DNA of 64,000 nt from Streptococcus pseudopneumoniae (GCF_001074825.1 NZ_JUPG01000182.1:43347-107346), one strand, 5' to 3'. Positions 48,148-59,204 are shown, numbered from the stretch's first letter. Notes: generated by a model from the letters alone, not told the origin. A program made the numbers and translations.

Positions 48148-49454
48148 TTATCTTTTTCCTCTTCTATAATCTTGTCCACAGTATAATTTTCAAATAATTC
48201 TCTATCTATCTTGATCATGAAATCATTCGGAGTGACAGCATGAGATAAAAGTTGAAATAGTTTTTGAGCCTCTTTTTGTCTAAACCTTCCACCAGCGACA
48301 TAGTTCCCAACAGTTGCATCATATATGGCTTTAGATTTAACTCTAGGGTAGTAAGACCAAATAAACAAGGTCTCTACTATCTCCTTTGATAGCTCCTCTT
48401 TTCCAAATCTATCTGCGAAAAGCGAGCAAATATTTAGGAATATATTGTGACACTTGAGGTAGCGTCCTTTTGAGCTATTGTAAATGTTTAACATACCTTC
48501 TGGGTAAGCCAAATTTTGTTCTTCCTTCTCTGACTCATTAGAGAATCCTAACTTTTTATTTAAAAATTTTTTATGAACTCTAATAGTTTCATGAGCAGAT
48601 TCAATATACTCAAAAAATTTACTTCCATCAATGATTGGCATAGTAATGGACATGGGGAGCTTTTCAATATGACGATACAATTCTAAGTATGGAAAGTTCT
48701 GATTCAAATCAACACCTTTAAAATCGTCAATAAAATCCTCTGTAAAGCGGAGATAAGATCCATAACGCTTGTTTGTTAATCCTATCTCTCCTCGCGACCA
48801 ACGTCTCATACGAAAAAGATGTTTTTCAAACAACTCTTTGAGACTTAACTCTTTATCCTCTACAAATTGCTCCCACTTTTCAACAATCTTTTCATCTTCT
48901 GAATCTTGCTTGCGAAGATGATAGGCTTTGAGCAAATCATGAGGTTCTAAAGATTTACCACGATTATTCTGAGAATCAAATAACTGAAAGGCTTCAGATA
49001 ATCGTTCTTGGGGCATAGTAATCACAGAGACAGTACAATTCTCTAATAAAAAGTTGCAAATATCTTTTGCCTCATTTTCGCCAACTAATTGAGTTAAATT
49101 TTTCCACTCATTATAATTTTCACTCGCATGATAGCAAGATATCTCTCCAAATTCTTCAGCACTTAGCAGTTGCTTAGCACCCTTATAATTCTCTAAATCA
49201 TCTAATAAATGAAGAAACAAAGAAATTGAAATTAGCCGTTGCTGTCCATCGACAATATCTAAGTGTCCATCATTTTCATGCAGGATAACGGAACCAATCT
49301 GATATTCCTTTTTCCCCATAGCATCTCGTAAATCATAAAAAAGATTACGGATATGTTTTCTGTTCCATTTATATGGTCTTTGATAAGAAGGAATCCGCAA
49401 ATTCCCTTTTTTCAATAGTTCTCCAACCTTTTTAGAAGTAAATTGAATACTCAT
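48141..49454 (-). CDS. DUF262 protein without recognisable nuclease domain
   Basis: 437-residue second DUF262 protein. IPSYQRPYKW at 21-30, VDGQQR at 68-73 and FDSQNNRGKSLEPHDLLKAYHL are all present, so the presumed NTP-binding/hydrolysing part is intact, but the C-terminal part has no HNH pattern. It may act as the sensor partner of the adjacent DUF262-DUF1524 protein. GAGG lies upstream of the ATG. The tail DKW-stop shares 7 nt with the start of the next gene (translational coupling). Confidence 0.85.
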   Translation of the reverse strand: MSIQFTSKKVGELLKKGNLRIPSYQRPYKWNRKHIRNLFYDLRDAMGKKEYQIGSVILHENDGHLDIVDGQQRLISISLFLHLLDDLENYKGAKQLLSAEEFGEISCYHASENYNEWKNLTQLVGENEAKDICNFLLENCTVSVITMPQERLSEAFQLFDSQNNRGKSLEPHDLLKAYHLRKQDSEDEKIVEKWEQFVEDKELSLKELFEKHLFRMRRWSRGEIGLTNKRYGSYLRFTEDFIDDFKGVDLNQNFPYLELYRHIEKLPMSITMPIIDGSKFFEYIESAHETIRVHKKFLNKKLGFSNESEKEEQNLAYPEGMLNIYNSSKGRYLKCHNIFLNICSLFADRFGKEELSKEIVETLFIWSYYPRVKSKAIYDATVGNYVAGGRFRQKEAQKLFQLLSHAVTPNDFMIKIDRELFENYTVDKIIEEEKDKW

Positions 49455-49461
49455 TTTATCC

Positions 49462-50412
49462 TCATTTATATTTATCTATCATTTCTTGAACTGTTCGCTT
49501 CATATCCTCTACTAAAATCCGAGGAGACAAAACAGTAACTGCTTCCCCTTGTCCCAGCAACCAGCGTTTAAGACCCGGTGTATACTGACTTTTAAACTTA
49601 AAATGAGTCCAGGAACCATTTTTCCCAACTATTTTTGCATTTGGAAATTGATCCATCACAATAGTAGGATCATACAAATACCCAATCTCAATACTGATTT
49701 TCTTCCCGATAAAAGCATCAACTCTCTCGTTACGAATATCACCATCTCTAAATTTATCTCTATAAGAAATAGAGGGTTTCTCTATACCACTAAGAGACCA
49801 TGATTGGATACGGTCTACTCTTAAAGTAATATAAGTAGCGTGTTTTAACTGATAAACAACCAGATAAAAATAATGACTATCATAGTAAAGAGATACAGGT
49901 AAAACCGTCTGCTTCTTAGAAGACTCAGAATAAGGTTTTTGATAGACAATATCTAGAACCTGTTCATGTAGAATAGACTCCGATAAATTCCAAATTTTCT
50001 CTATTCTATCTTGTTGATCCGTTAAGGGAGCATAATTAAGCTTTTCACTACCAATAATCTGCTCAATTTCTTTCTGGTCATCACGAGGAATTAAAATCAG
50101 TAAATTTTTTAGTAAGCTATCAATTTCTGGCCGATTCAATGCTCGATTTTCCAATAAAATCTTTGAAATAACGAGAATATCCTTTTTATTAAAAACTGAC
50201 TTACTTGCTAAACAATACTTATTCGTTTTACGGTTATAAAGCAAATCTCCACTATAACTGGTGTGACTAGATAAAATATCACGAAGTAGAGAAAAATCTC
50301 TCTGTATCGTCTTTTCACTAACCTCAAATTCCTGAGCCAATTGCTTTTTCCCTAACTGAGTCCCAAACTGTAAGCGTAAAAAGATCGTTAGTAGTCTCTC
50401 CTGATCATTCAT
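49462..50412 (-). CDS. WYL-domain transcriptional regulator
   Basis: 316-residue regulator with an N-terminal HTH_11/DeoR-like winged helix (about 5-60, KKQLAQEFEVSEKTIQRDFSLLRDI) and a central-to-C-terminal WYL domain (about 140-310; YYDSHYFYLVVYQ, YITLRVDRI) with a WCX tail. WYL regulators such as BrxR and CapW control phage-defence operons and are thought to sense nucleic-acid ligands. Seven nt before the first DUF262 gene, so cotranscribed. It probably represses its own operon. Confidence 0.88.
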   Translation of the reverse strand: MNDQERLLTIFLRLQFGTQLGKKQLAQEFEVSEKTIQRDFSLLRDILSSHTSYSGDLLYNRKTNKYCLASKSVFNKKDILVISKILLENRALNRPEIDSLLKNLLILIPRDDQKEIEQIIGSEKLNYAPLTDQQDRIEKIWNLSESILHEQVLDIVYQKPYSESSKKQTVLPVSLYYDSHYFYLVVYQLKHATYITLRVDRIQSWSLSGIEKPSISYRDKFRDGDIRNERVDAFIGKKISIEIGYLYDPTIVMDQFPNAKIVGKNGSWTHFKFKSQYTPGLKRWLLGQGEAVTVLSPRILVEDMKRTVQEMIDKYK

Positions 50413-50519
50413 TTGCAGTCCTTCTACATATTATTCAAACAATACTATTTCCAGTACATTATTATCACTTCTATAGTCTAACTAGCACTTTATATTCAAA
50501 ACGATTAAAGCAAAATAAA

Positions 50520-51041
50520 CTAGCCCTTAGATGATTTCAACTGTACCACTATGCCAGATTCGAAGAACTCAACTACGGATTCAGGCATATTTTTTAAGTC
50601 TTCGGGTAAGCAGTCTGAATATACAATGAAGAGTTTGTTTCTTTTCTTACTCTCTTTGAATCGCTGCATCCAGTATTCCTGTACCCTTTGATCAGCCTCT
50701 CCCAAAAATTGAACTCCATCCAGAAAAATCAAATCATACTCTGTATACCCCATTTGCAGTTTCATCCATTGACTATGTTTAGAAAAAATCAAATTATCTC
50801 TCACTCGATAATATGCAAGTGATGCTATTGGAGTAACAGGTTTTATTTTAGTTAACGTATAATAAAACAAATGCCATCTATCAGTCTCTGAAATACCGCA
50901 AATGTAAATACATTGAGAATCTTCTTTTAAGTCTATTTGTGGGAATCCGGTCCAATCATTCCCATCATCTTTCAAGCCTTTTTCAAAATTATAAATTTCC
51001 TCTTCAATTGACACATTAGAATTTAAAATTTCTTGATTCAT
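50520..51041 (-). CDS. DnaA-like degenerate AAA+ domain protein
   Basis: 173-residue protein without a database name I recognise. Residues about 40-170 align by eye with the AAA+ core of DnaA: the Walker A loop is degenerate (GISETDRW at 49-56 where DnaA has GGVGLGKT), Walker B is DLIFLDGVQFLG at 103-114 (DnaA: LLIDDIQFL) and the sensor I strand is followed by the SD.LPEDLKNMPE stretch like DnaA's SDRPPKEIPTLED. DnaA domain IIIb and the DNA-binding domain IV are missing. It cannot be a normal ATP-using initiator; a DnaA decoy, partner or structural remnant are possibilities. Same strand as, and 107 nt before, the WYL gene. Confidence 0.65.
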   Translation of the reverse strand: MNQEILNSNVSIEEEIYNFEKGLKDDGNDWTGFPQIDLKEDSQCIYICGISETDRWHLFYYTLTKIKPVTPIASLAYYRVRDNLIFSKHSQWMKLQMGYTEYDLIFLDGVQFLGEADQRVQEYWMQRFKESKKRNKLFIVYSDCLPEDLKNMPESVVEFFESGIVVQLKSSKG

Positions 51042-51047
51042 ATTATA
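51042..51047 (-). promoter_or_regulatory. TATAAT abutting the DnaA-like start codon
   Basis: Minus strand TATAAT lies directly before the ATG at 51041. It is too close to serve this ATG as a -10 and may be chance; GAGAG just upstream of it is the probable ribosome site. Confidence 0.25.
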
Positions 51048-51073
51048 CTCTCTTTTCTATTACTTTTAAGAGA

Positions 51074-51082
51074 ATTATAACA
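51074..51082 (-). promoter_or_regulatory. Extended -10 promoter of the DnaA-like gene
   Basis: Minus strand TGTTATAAT, 32 nt upstream of the ATG, within the tail of the polC terminator. Confidence 0.55.
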
Positions 51083-51112
51083 AATCAAGTGGACATATTT
51101 TGTCCACTTGAT
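51078..51112 (-). terminator. Terminator of polC
   Basis: Perfect 12-bp stem ATCAAGTGGACA/TGTCCACTTGAT with a five-base loop; the downstream T-run is short (TTGTT). Confidence 0.65.
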
Positions 51113-51127
51113 CAAAATAAGCAATTT

Positions 51128-54100
51128 TTAAAACAATTCATCAAATAAACTCAACTGATTATCCTCTGGCATATTGCCGAGAATGCCCATTTCATCCATC
51201 TTTTCAACCAAGGTTGATGAAAGTCCGCCACGCTTACGCAATTCTGTTTTAGAGAGAAATTCTCCTTCTTCACGTGCTCGTACCAACTGCTTGGCAACGT
51301 TCTCTCCCAGACCATCCATAGCAACAAATGGCGGAATGAGGGTATCCCCATCGATGAGGAACTCTGTCGCCTGACTACGGTAGAGGTCTAATTTGCCAAA
51401 CTTGAAACCACGTTCCCACATTTCATTGACGATTTCAAGAGTTGTATAGAGGTCAATTTCCACATTAGAGGCCTCATTGTTCTTCCGTTTTTCAGCGATT
51501 TCTTCCATTCTGCGCTTGATGGCATCTAAGCCCGCACCCATGGTCTTGATATCAAAAGCCTTAGCACGGATTGAGAAGTAAGCACAGTAGTAATAAATAG
51601 GATGGTGAACCTTGAAGTAGGCCACACGCAAGGCCATCATAACGTAGGCTGCCGCGTGGGCTTTAGGGAACATGTACTTAATTTTCCCACAGGACTCGAT
51701 ATACCACTCTGGCACCTTATTGGCCTTCATTGCTTCGATATAGCCATTTCGCTCCTCTTCGGAAATCTTGAGCCACAATCCCTTACGTACCCGTTCCATG
51801 ATGGTAAAGGCCATCTTAGGTTCGAGACCAGCATGCATGAGGTAAACCATGATGTCGTCCCGACAACCGATAACGGTTGATAGGTCCGCAATTCCCTGTT
51901 TAATCAAATCTTGGGCATTGCCCAGCCAAACGTCGGTACCATGGGACAATCCAGATAGCTGAAGCAACTCCGCAAAAGTCGTCGGATGGGTTTCATCTAC
52001 CATGCCTCGGACAAAGTTTGTTCCAAACTCTGGAATCCCCAACATGCCCGTAGGCGTTCCAATTTGTTCAGGTGTTACCCCAAGCACATCTGTCCCAGAA
52101 AAGAGGGCCATCACGCCTTCATCATCCATAGGGATTTCATTAGGGTCAATACCAGACAAATCCTGAAGTTTCCGAATCATGGTCGGATCATCATGTCCCA
52201 GTACATCGAGTTTGAGGACGTTCTCATCGATATCGTGGAAGTTAAAGTGAGTGGTCTGCCATTCAGCCGTCACATCATCCGCTGGATACTGGACAGGCGT
52301 AAAATCGTAGACATCCATGTAGTTCGGAATAACAACGATTCCCCCCGGGTGTTGCCCTGTTGTCCGCTTGACACCAGCCGCACCTTGAGCGAGGCGTTCC
52401 ACCTCCGCATCACGATAAAACTTGCCATAATCTCGCTCGTAACCCTTGACAAATCCATAAGCGGTCTTGGCAGCCACCGTACCAACTGTTCCTGCACGGA
52501 AAGCATATTTCTCACCAAAGATATCACGCACATCCAAGTGGGCACTAGGCTGATCTTCTCCCGAGAAGTTCAAGTCAATATCGGGAACCTTGTCTCCATC
52601 AAAACCAAGGAAGGTCTCGAAAGGAATATCTTGCCCATTTTTGCTGAGTTTGTAACCACATTTTGGACAGTCCTTATTGGGCATATCAAAACCTGAACCG
52701 TAAGAGCCATCTGTGATAAACTCACTGTACTGACACTGACCACAGACATAGTGAGGAGAGAGAGGATTAACCTCTGTAATCCCAATCATGGTCGCAACAA
52801 AACTAGAACCAACAGATCCACGAGAACCAACCAAGTAGCCCCGTTCATTAGAACGTTGCACCAACATCTGGGAAGCCAGGTAAATCACGGCAAATCCATT
52901 CCCCAGAATAGAAGTTAATTCTTTTTCAATCCGCAAATCAACGATATCTGGCAACGGATTTCCATAAATCTCAAAGGCCTTCTTATAGGTTAATTCAGCA
53001 ACCGTTTCTTCAGCCTTGTCGATGAAAGGCGTGTACAAATCGCCCTTAACGACTTCAACAGACTCAAAGATTTCTGCCAAAGCATTGGTATTTTCAATGA
53101 CTAGTTTGCGTGCTAAATCTTCGCCCAAGAAGGCAAATTCATCCAACATCTCATTAGTCGTTCTAAAATGAGCCTTTGGCAAAGGAGCTGGTTGGGCATG
53201 TTCACCGTGACCAATGGTTCGGTTAATCATAGCCCCTTGTCCCAAACTACGGACGATAATTTCACGATAAATTTCTTCTTCCGGTTCGATATAGTGGACA
53301 TTCCCCGTAGCCAAAACGGGCTTGCCAAGGCGTTCTCCAACCTCTATCAAACTCTTGATAATAGTCTGGAGTTCTTCCATATCCTTGACCTGCTCCTTAG
53401 CAATCAAGGGAGCATAGATGGCCGGTGGCATGACCTCGATAAAGTCATAATACTTGGCCACCTCAACCGCCGCATCCACACCTTGGGAAACGACCGCATC
53501 AAAAACTTCACCTTCTGCACAGGCTGACCCTAAAATCAAGCCCTCTCGATGGGCATCTAGAACCGTTCTCGGAATCCGTGGTACCCCTTCAAAATACTTG
53601 GTATTGGACAGAGAAACCAGTTTAAAGATATTTTTCAGACCCACCTGATTCTTAACATAAATAGTCGCATGCTTGATTCGAGCTTTTTTATAAGAATCTG
53701 GACTAATCAAATCAATGTTGAGTCTAGCCAAATCGGTCACACCATGTTTTTCTGCCACCTCTTTGATAAAGATGAAAAGCAGGCGACCAGTCGCTTCCGC
53801 ATCGTAATTGGCCATGTGGTGATGTTCCAAAGCCACACCAAATCGCTTGGTCAAAGGCCCCAAACCATGACGCTTATACTCAGGATAAAGGTTTCTAGCA
53901 AACTCCAGCGTATCAATAACTGGCTGACTAATCTTAGGCAGACCATGACGCTCATAGTTGGCATTCATAAAGCCTACGTCAAAGGTGGCATTGTGGGCAA
54001 CTAAGACTGTATCCTTACAAAATTCTTGGAATTCTTGTAAAACTTGTTCCAGTGGTTTAGCATTTTTGACATGATCATCCGTAATTCCAGTCAACTCAGT

Positions 54101-55519
54101 AGTAAAAGCTGACAAGGGATGTCCAGGATTGATAAATTCATCAAATTCAGCAATGACATTCCCCTTGTACATCTTAGAGGCCGCAACCTGAATCAAGTCA
54201 TTATAGATGGCTGATAGACCCGTCGTTTCCACGTCAAAGACAACGTAGGTCGCTTCTGATAAGTCCATCTCCACTTCGTTGTAAACGATAGGAACCCGGT
54301 CCTCCACAATATTGGCTTCCATTCCATAGATCAGCTGGATTCCCGCTTTCTTGGCCGCCTTATAGCCGTGTGGGAAGGATTGAACATTCCCGTGATCGGT
54401 GATAGCAACCGCCTTGTGTCCCCACTTAGCAGCTGTCGCAACAATTTCTTCAACCTCTGGTAGAGCATCCATGGTCGACATATTGGTATGGGCATGAAAC
54501 TCAACCCGACGCTCACCTTCTGGCATCAAATCTTTCCGCTCATAGTGAACAACTTCCTGCACATCCTGCACGTTCATAGTCAAATCGCGTGTGAAGTTAT
54601 TCATCTCCACATTCCCACGTACTCGGAGCCAAGAATTCTTCTTGATGAGGTCAAATTTCTGAGCCTCTTCCTCATTTTTAACCCACTTTTGCATAGAAAA
54701 ACTTGAAGTGTAGTCCGTCATTTTAAAGTTGATCAAAACACGACCTGTTCTAGTCACTTTTTGCTCTACATCAAAAACAACCCCTTCAAAGACCAGACGA
54801 TTTTCCTCAGTCGTCACTTCGATCATAGGAGTAATCTCCGCCTTATCCAGCTTCGGTTTAGCGGCAGCTTTTTTGGCTTGAAAATCAAAGGCTGGCTTCT
54901 CTTCTACTGGAGGTGGTGCCATCTGTTCCAGTTGCTCCATAGCACGAAGCGCTTCCTCATTAGCAGCTTGAACAATCTGCTCATTTTCAGCATGAAAGGC
55001 TTCTTCCTGCTCTTGAGTCAGCACATCATTTTTCTCTACTTGACAGTTAAAAGTTGGAAAACCAAATTTTTCAAGTTGTTTGGCTAAATTAGGAAGATGA
55101 TTTTTCTTAAAGTGTTCCTTATCAATCGCCTCTGAGCCTTCAATAAAGAGTTGATTGCCCTCAGCACGAACTCGCAGATTTTGATAAAGAGATTTAAAGC
55201 CTTGACTAGCACACGGCCCTTCAGAAAAAGCCTCTCTATAATAGGCTTGTAAGAGTTGATTTGAAAATTCTTGAGACAGAGCCTTGATTTCGAAAACAGC
55301 TTTATTACCCGTCTTAGAAAATTCCTCATTCAAACCTTTCTTTAATTCTAAAAAGATTTCAATCGGCAAAATATTAGAAAATACGAAATGAAACTCCCAT
55401 ACCTTACTAATTTTATGAACCACAACTCGCTCAATATCAGCCTGTGACAAAGCAGGAGCCTGTCTCATTTCAGCAGGCATCCCCAGTTGATTCATCAAAA
55501 TTTCAAAACTGTTTGACAT
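51128..55519 (-). CDS. polC: DNA polymerase III PolC-type alpha subunit
   Basis: 1463-residue replicative DNA polymerase of low-GC Gram-positives with built-in proofreading. Order: N-terminal and OB-fold region ([19 protein letters not shown]), PHP domain ([19 protein letters not shown]) interrupted by the 3'-5' exonuclease ([36 protein letters not shown]), a zinc finger (CGQCQY...CPKCGYK), the polymerase catalytic core (DIDLNFSG) and helix-hairpin-helix/OB C-terminal part, ending [10 protein letters not shown], a clamp-binding type tail. Full length. Confidence 0.97.
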   Translation of the reverse strand: MSNSFEILMNQLGMPAEMRQAPALSQADIERVVVHKISKVWEFHFVFSNILPIEIFLELKKGLNEEFSKTGNKAVFEIKALSQEFSNQLLQAYYREAFSEGPCASQGFKSLYQNLRVRAEGNQLFIEGSEAIDKEHFKKNHLPNLAKQLEKFGFPTFNCQVEKNDVLTQEQEEAFHAENEQIVQAANEEALRAMEQLEQMAPPPVEEKPAFDFQAKKAAAKPKLDKAEITPMIEVTTEENRLVFEGVVFDVEQKVTRTGRVLINFKMTDYTSSFSMQKWVKNEEEAQKFDLIKKNSWLRVRGNVEMNNFTRDLTMNVQDVQEVVHYERKDLMPEGERRVEFHAHTNMSTMDALPEVEEIVATAAKWGHKAVAITDHGNVQSFPHGYKAAKKAGIQLIYGMEANIVEDRVPIVYNEVEMDLSEATYVVFDVETTGLSAIYNDLIQVAASKMYKGNVIAEFDEFINPGHPLSAFTTELTGITDDHVKNAKPLEQVLQEFQEFCKDTVLVAHNATFDVGFMNANYERHGLPKISQPVIDTLEFARNLYPEYKRHGLGPLTKRFGVALEHHHMANYDAEATGRLLFIFIKEVAEKHGVTDLARLNIDLISPDSYKKARIKHATIYVKNQVGLKNIFKLVSLSNTKYFEGVPRIPRTVLDAHREGLILGSACAEGEVFDAVVSQGVDAAVEVAKYYDFIEVMPPAIYAPLIAKEQVKDMEELQTIIKSLIEVGERLGKPVLATGNVHYIEPEEEIYREIIVRSLGQGAMINRTIGHGEHAQPAPLPKAHFRTTNEMLDEFAFLGEDLARKLVIENTNALAEIFESVEVVKGDLYTPFIDKAEETVAELTYKKAFEIYGNPLPDIVDLRIEKELTSILGNGFAVIYLASQMLVQRSNERGYLVGSRGSVGSSFVATMIGITEVNPLSPHYVCGQCQYSEFITDGSYGSGFDMPNKDCPKCGYKLSKNGQDIPFETFLGFDGDKVPDIDLNFSGEDQPSAHLDVRDIFGEKYAFRAGTVGTVAAKTAYGFVKGYERDYGKFYRDAEVERLAQGAAGVKRTTGQHPGGIVVIPNYMDVYDFTPVQYPADDVTAEWQTTHFNFHDIDENVLKLDVLGHDDPTMIRKLQDLSGIDPNEIPMDDEGVMALFSGTDVLGVTPEQIGTPTGMLGIPEFGTNFVRGMVDETHPTTFAELLQLSGLSHGTDVWLGNAQDLIKQGIADLSTVIGCRDDIMVYLMHAGLEPKMAFTIMERVRKGLWLKISEEERNGYIEAMKANKVPEWYIESCGKIKYMFPKAHAAAYVMMALRVAYFKVHHPIYYYCAYFSIRAKAFDIKTMGAGLDAIKRRMEEIAEKRKNNEASNVEIDLYTTLEIVNEMWERGFKFGKLDLYRSQATEFLIDGDTLIPPFVAMDGLGENVAKQLVRAREEGEFLSKTELRKRGGLSSTLVEKMDEMGILGNMPEDNQLSLFDELF

Positions 55520-55578
55520 TCATTTTCCTCACATTATTCTCCTACTATTTTACCATATTTAGAGGTATTTTCTAAAGA

Positions 55579-55608
55579 CAAAAGGAAGCCACTAAGTGAC
55601 TTCCTTCT
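55579..55608 (-). terminator. Terminator of fusA
   Basis: Minus strand AAGGAAGTCAC-TTA-GTGGCTTCCTT followed by TTGTC. Confidence 0.8.
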
Positions 55609-55622
55609 AGAGTGAGGACAGA

Positions 55623-57704
55623 TTAGTCTTCACCTTTGTTTTTCTTAATGATTTCTTCTTGTACTGACTTAGGTACATCTTCGTAGTGGTCAAATACCAT
55701 CATGAATGTACCACGTCCTTGAGATGCAGAACGAAGAACTGTTGCGTAACCGAACATTTCAGCAAGTGGAACGTAAGCACGAACGATTTGGCTGTTACCG
55801 TGTGCTTCCATACCATCAACACGTCCACGACGAGCAGTTACGTGACCCATAACATCACCAAGGTTTTCTTCTGGAACAGTGATTGTTACAAGCATCATTG
55901 GTTCAAGGATAGCTGGTTGTGCTGATTTAGCAGCTTCTTTAAGGGCAAGTGAAGCCGCGATCTTGAAGGCAGTTTCAGATGAGTCGACATCGTGGTATGA
56001 ACCATCGTAAAGCTTAGCTTTAACGTCAACCATTGGGTAACCTGCAAGAACACCGTTAGCCATAGATTCTACCAAACCTTTTTCAACCGCTGGGATAAAT
56101 TCACGAGGAACCACACCACCGACGATTGCGTTTTCGAATTCGAATCCTTTACCTTCTTCGTTTGGAGTAAATTCAATCCATACATCACCGAATTGACCTT
56201 TACCACCAGACTGACGTTTGAAGAATCCACGTGCTTGAGTAGAAGCGCGGAATGTTTCACGGTAAGATACTTGAGGAGCACCTACGTTCGCTTCAACTTT
56301 GAACTCACGACGCATACGGTCAACAAGGACGTCAAGGTGAAGCTCACCCATACCAGAGATAACTGTTTCACCAGTTTCAACGTTTGTTTCAACGCGGAAT
56401 GTTGGATCTTCTTCAGCCAATTTTTGAAGGGCGATCCCCATCTTATCTTGGTCTGCTTTAGATTTTGGCTCAACCATCAATTGGATAACTGGTTCTGGAA
56501 CGTTGATTGACTCAAGGATGATTTTAGCTTTTTCATCTGTCAATGAGTCACCAGTTGTAGTATCTTTCAAACCAACGGCAGCAGCGATATCACCTGAGTA
56601 AACTGTGTCAATTTCTTGACGGCTGTTAGCGTGCATTTGAAGGATACGTCCGATACGCTCACGTTTACCTTTAGAAGTGTTCAATACGTATGAACCTGAT
56701 TGAAGAACACCTGAGTAAACACGGAAGAATGTCAAACGACCTACGAATGGGTCTGTCATAATCTTGAAGGCAAGAGCTGCAAATGGCTCTTCGTCAGATG
56801 CAGGACGAGTTTCTTCTTCATCTGTATCTGGGTTGATACCTTTGATCGCTGGGATGTCAAGTGGGCTTGGAAGGTAGTCGATAACCGCATCAAGCATCAA
56901 TTGAACACCTTTGTTTTTGAAGGCAGAACCACACAATACTGGGAAGAATTCAACGTTGATAGTCGCTTTACGGATACCAGCTTTCAATTCTTCATTAGTG
57001 ATTTCTTCACCTTCGAGGTATTTCATCATCAATTCTTCGTCAGTTTCAGCAACTGCTTCAACCAATTTTTCACGGTATTCTTGTGCTTGGTCAAGGTATT
57101 CAGCTGGAATATCTTCTTCAAGGATATCTGTACCAAGGTCGTTAGTGTAGATTTCAGCTTTCATCTTGATCAAGTCAATGATACCACGGAAGTCATCTTC
57201 AGAACCGATCGGCAATTGGATTGGGTGTGCATTTGCTTGAAGACGATCGTGAAGTGTGCTTACAGAGTAAAGGAAGTCAGCACCGATTTTGTCCATTTTG
57301 TTGGCAAATACGATACGTGGAACTCCGTACTCAGTTGCTTGACGCCAAACTGTTTCAGTTTGAGGTTCAACACCTGATTGTGAGTCAAGAACGGTAACCG
57401 CACCATCCAATACACGAAGAGAACGTTGTACTTCGATTGTGAAGTCCACGTGTCCTGGTGTGTCGATGATGTTTACGCGGTGGTTGTTCCATTGAGCTGT
57501 TGTCGCAGCAGATGTGATAGTGATACCACGTTCTTGCTCTTGCTCCATCCAGTCCATTTGTGACGCACCTTCGTGAGTTTCACCGATTTTGTGGATTTTA
57601 CCAGTGTAGTAAAGAATACGCTCAGTAGTTGTTGTTTTACCAGCATCGACGTGAGCCATGATACCGATATTACGAGTTTTTTCAAGTGAAAATTCGCGTG
57701 CCAT
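55623..57704 (-). CDS. fusA: Elongation factor G
   Basis: 693-residue translocation GTPase. P-loop [15 protein letters not shown], switch [10 protein letters not shown] and NKMDKIGAD are intact, with domains II-V to the end. It has its own extended -10 and follows a terminator-like hairpin after rpsG, so it can be expressed separately from rpsL-rpsG. Confidence 0.98.
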   Translation of the reverse strand: MAREFSLEKTRNIGIMAHVDAGKTTTTERILYYTGKIHKIGETHEGASQMDWMEQEQERGITITSAATTAQWNNHRVNIIDTPGHVDFTIEVQRSLRVLDGAVTVLDSQSGVEPQTETVWRQATEYGVPRIVFANKMDKIGADFLYSVSTLHDRLQANAHPIQLPIGSEDDFRGIIDLIKMKAEIYTNDLGTDILEEDIPAEYLDQAQEYREKLVEAVAETDEELMMKYLEGEEITNEELKAGIRKATINVEFFPVLCGSAFKNKGVQLMLDAVIDYLPSPLDIPAIKGINPDTDEEETRPASDEEPFAALAFKIMTDPFVGRLTFFRVYSGVLQSGSYVLNTSKGKRERIGRILQMHANSRQEIDTVYSGDIAAAVGLKDTTTGDSLTDEKAKIILESINVPEPVIQLMVEPKSKADQDKMGIALQKLAEEDPTFRVETNVETGETVISGMGELHLDVLVDRMRREFKVEANVGAPQVSYRETFRASTQARGFFKRQSGGKGQFGDVWIEFTPNEEGKGFEFENAIVGGVVPREFIPAVEKGLVESMANGVLAGYPMVDVKAKLYDGSYHDVDSSETAFKIAASLALKEAAKSAQPAILEPMMLVTITVPEENLGDVMGHVTARRGRVDGMEAHGNSQIVRAYVPLAEMFGYATVLRSASQGRGTFMMVFDHYEDVPKSVQEEIIKKNKGED

Positions 57705-57741
57705 GAGGTTTGTTTCTCCTATTTATTTTGATTTCTATTCT

Positions 57742-57750
57742 ATTATAACA
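57742..57750 (-). promoter_or_regulatory. Extended -10 promoter of fusA
   Basis: Minus strand TGTTATAAT, 37 nt upstream of the fusA ATG. Confidence 0.6.
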
Positions 57751-57755
57751 CGATT

Positions 57756-57788
57756 TTAATAAAAACGGATAGGCAGGACCTACCCGTT
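57756..57788 (-). terminator. Terminator of rpsL-rpsG
   Basis: Minus strand AACGGGTAGG-TCCTG-CCTATCCGTT followed by TTTATT, 200 nt after rpsG. The stretch 57790-57985 between hairpin and rpsG has no recognisable gene. Confidence 0.7.
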
Positions 57789-57985
57789 CTCAATGTTTTC
57801 ATGCTATTGTTGGTTTCAACTTGTAGATTTACAAATTGAATTGAACTCGGACTAAAAGCCCAAGTTAGTTGAGTTGAGCTCAAGCTAAAAGTCTGGAGAA
57901 AAAGATGAATCTCATTGGTTGCAATCGCAACCTGCTTTGATTCCCTATTTTCTCTGGAACTTTCTTAACGCTTTCGCATCCTATA

Positions 57986-58456
57986 TTACCAACGGAAGTG
58001 TGCGAATGCACGGTTAGCTTCAGCCATACGGTGAGTGTCTTCACGTTTCTTAACAGCTGCACCAGTGTTATTAGCAGCATCCAAGATTTCTTTTGCAAGA
58101 CGGTCTTGCATTGTGTGTTCACCACGAAGACGAGCGATTGTTACCAACCAACGAAGTCCAAGTGTTGTACGACGTTCTGGACGAACTTCAACTGGGACTT
58201 GGTAGTTAGAACCACCAACACGACGTGCACGTACTTCAAGTACAGGCATGATGTTTTCCATAGCTGTTTCAAATACTTCAAGTGCATCGTTGCCAGTAGC
58301 TTCTTTGATTTGCTCAAAGGCACCGTAAACGATTGAAGCAGCTGTACCACGTTTACCATCAAGCATAACGCGGTTGATAAGACGAGTAACTAATTGTGAA
58401 TTGTAAAGCGGATCTGGCAATACGTCACGTTTTGGAGCTCTATTTTTACGACTCAT
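57986..58456 (-). CDS. rpsG: 30S ribosomal protein S7
   Basis: 156-residue S7, which starts assembly of the 30S head. [16 protein letters not shown] at the start and the C-terminal [12 protein letters not shown] are typical. 19 nt after rpsL. Confidence 0.98.
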
Positions 58457-58475
58457 TTCTCTTTATCCCCTTTCC

Positions 58476-58889
58476 TTATGCTTTTGGACGTTTAGTACCG
58501 TATTTAGAACGGCCTTGTTTACGATCGTTAACACCTGCAGTATCAAGTGCACCACGGACGATATGGTAACGTACCCCTGGAAGGTCTTTTACACGTCCAC
58601 CACGAAGAAGAACCACGCTGTGCTCTTGCAAGTTGTGTCCGATACCTGGGATGTAGGCAGTAACTTCGATAAGGTTGCTCAAACGTACACGAGCAAATTT
58701 ACGAAGGGCTGAGTTAGGTTTTTTAGGTGTCATTGTTCCAACACGAGTTGCAACACCACGTTTTTGTGGTGAAGAAACGTTTGTTTGAACTTTTTTATGA
58801 CTGTTGTAACCAACGTTCAAAGCTGGTGATTTAGATTTTTCTACTTTTGATTTACGCGGTTTGCGAACCAATTGGTTAATTGTAGGCAT
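58476..58889 (-). CDS. rpsL: 30S ribosomal protein S12
   Basis: 137-residue decoding-centre protein. Lys56 in [11 protein letters not shown], the site of streptomycin-resistance changes in pneumococcus, is wild type. First gene of the str cluster; preceded by a 140-nt leader. Confidence 0.98.
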   Translation of the reverse strand: MPTINQLVRKPRKSKVEKSKSPALNVGYNSHKKVQTNVSSPQKRGVATRVGTMTPKKPNSALRKFARVRLSNLIEVTAYIPGIGHNLQEHSVVLLRGGRVKDLPGVRYHIVRGALDTAGVNDRKQGRSKYGTKRPKA

Positions 58890-59027
58890 CTACATTCTCC
58901 TGTGTTTTTTTTATTTTTGGTGATGATACACTTGGTGACAGCTATCATCTGTGTGTACTTTTGCAACATTTGTCAGCACGTCCCTGTACACTCTTGAGAG
59001 ACCAAAAGTAAAAAGTACCGTCTATTA
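58890..59027 (-). promoter_or_regulatory. 5' leader of rpsL mRNA with hairpin
   Basis: About 130 nt between the promoter and rpsL. Close to the start the RNA can form GATGATA...TATCATC around CTGTCACCAAGTG. Such a leader could be a ribosomal-protein-binding site, but none is recognised. Confidence 0.4.
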
Positions 59028-59056
59028 TTGTAACAAAATTTTCCATTGGTTGTCAA
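59027..59056 (-). promoter_or_regulatory. Sigma-A promoter of rpsL-rpsG
   Basis: Minus strand TTGACA (59056-59051), 18-nt spacer ending in TG-T, TACAAT (59032-59027): a -35 and an extended -10 together. Confidence 0.75.
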
Positions 59057-59111
59057 GATATTTTTCTTTTTTATTCTTAATTTTAGCTCTTTTGTAGTAC
59101 TCCCCCAAAAA

Positions 59112-59142
59112 AGAAAAAGGAGGAATCCCACCCTCCTAAAGT
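59112..59142 (-). terminator. Terminator of the two-component operon
   Basis: Minus strand AGGAGG-GTGGGATT-CCTCCT followed by TTTTCTTTTTT. Confidence 0.75.
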
Positions 59143-59204
59143 TAGTATTGTTCCATTCAATCCCATCAATTTTAACACATAATGTTCAAAAAAATATTAT
59201 ATCA

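Noticed and set aside
51986..52696. 236-codon plus-strand open frame
   Set aside because: Antisense to polC; no promoter or family resemblance.
56901..57377. 158-codon plus-strand open frame rich in Phe, Ser and Cys
   Set aside because: Complement of the strongly codon-biased fusA; typical shadow frame of an abundant protein gene.
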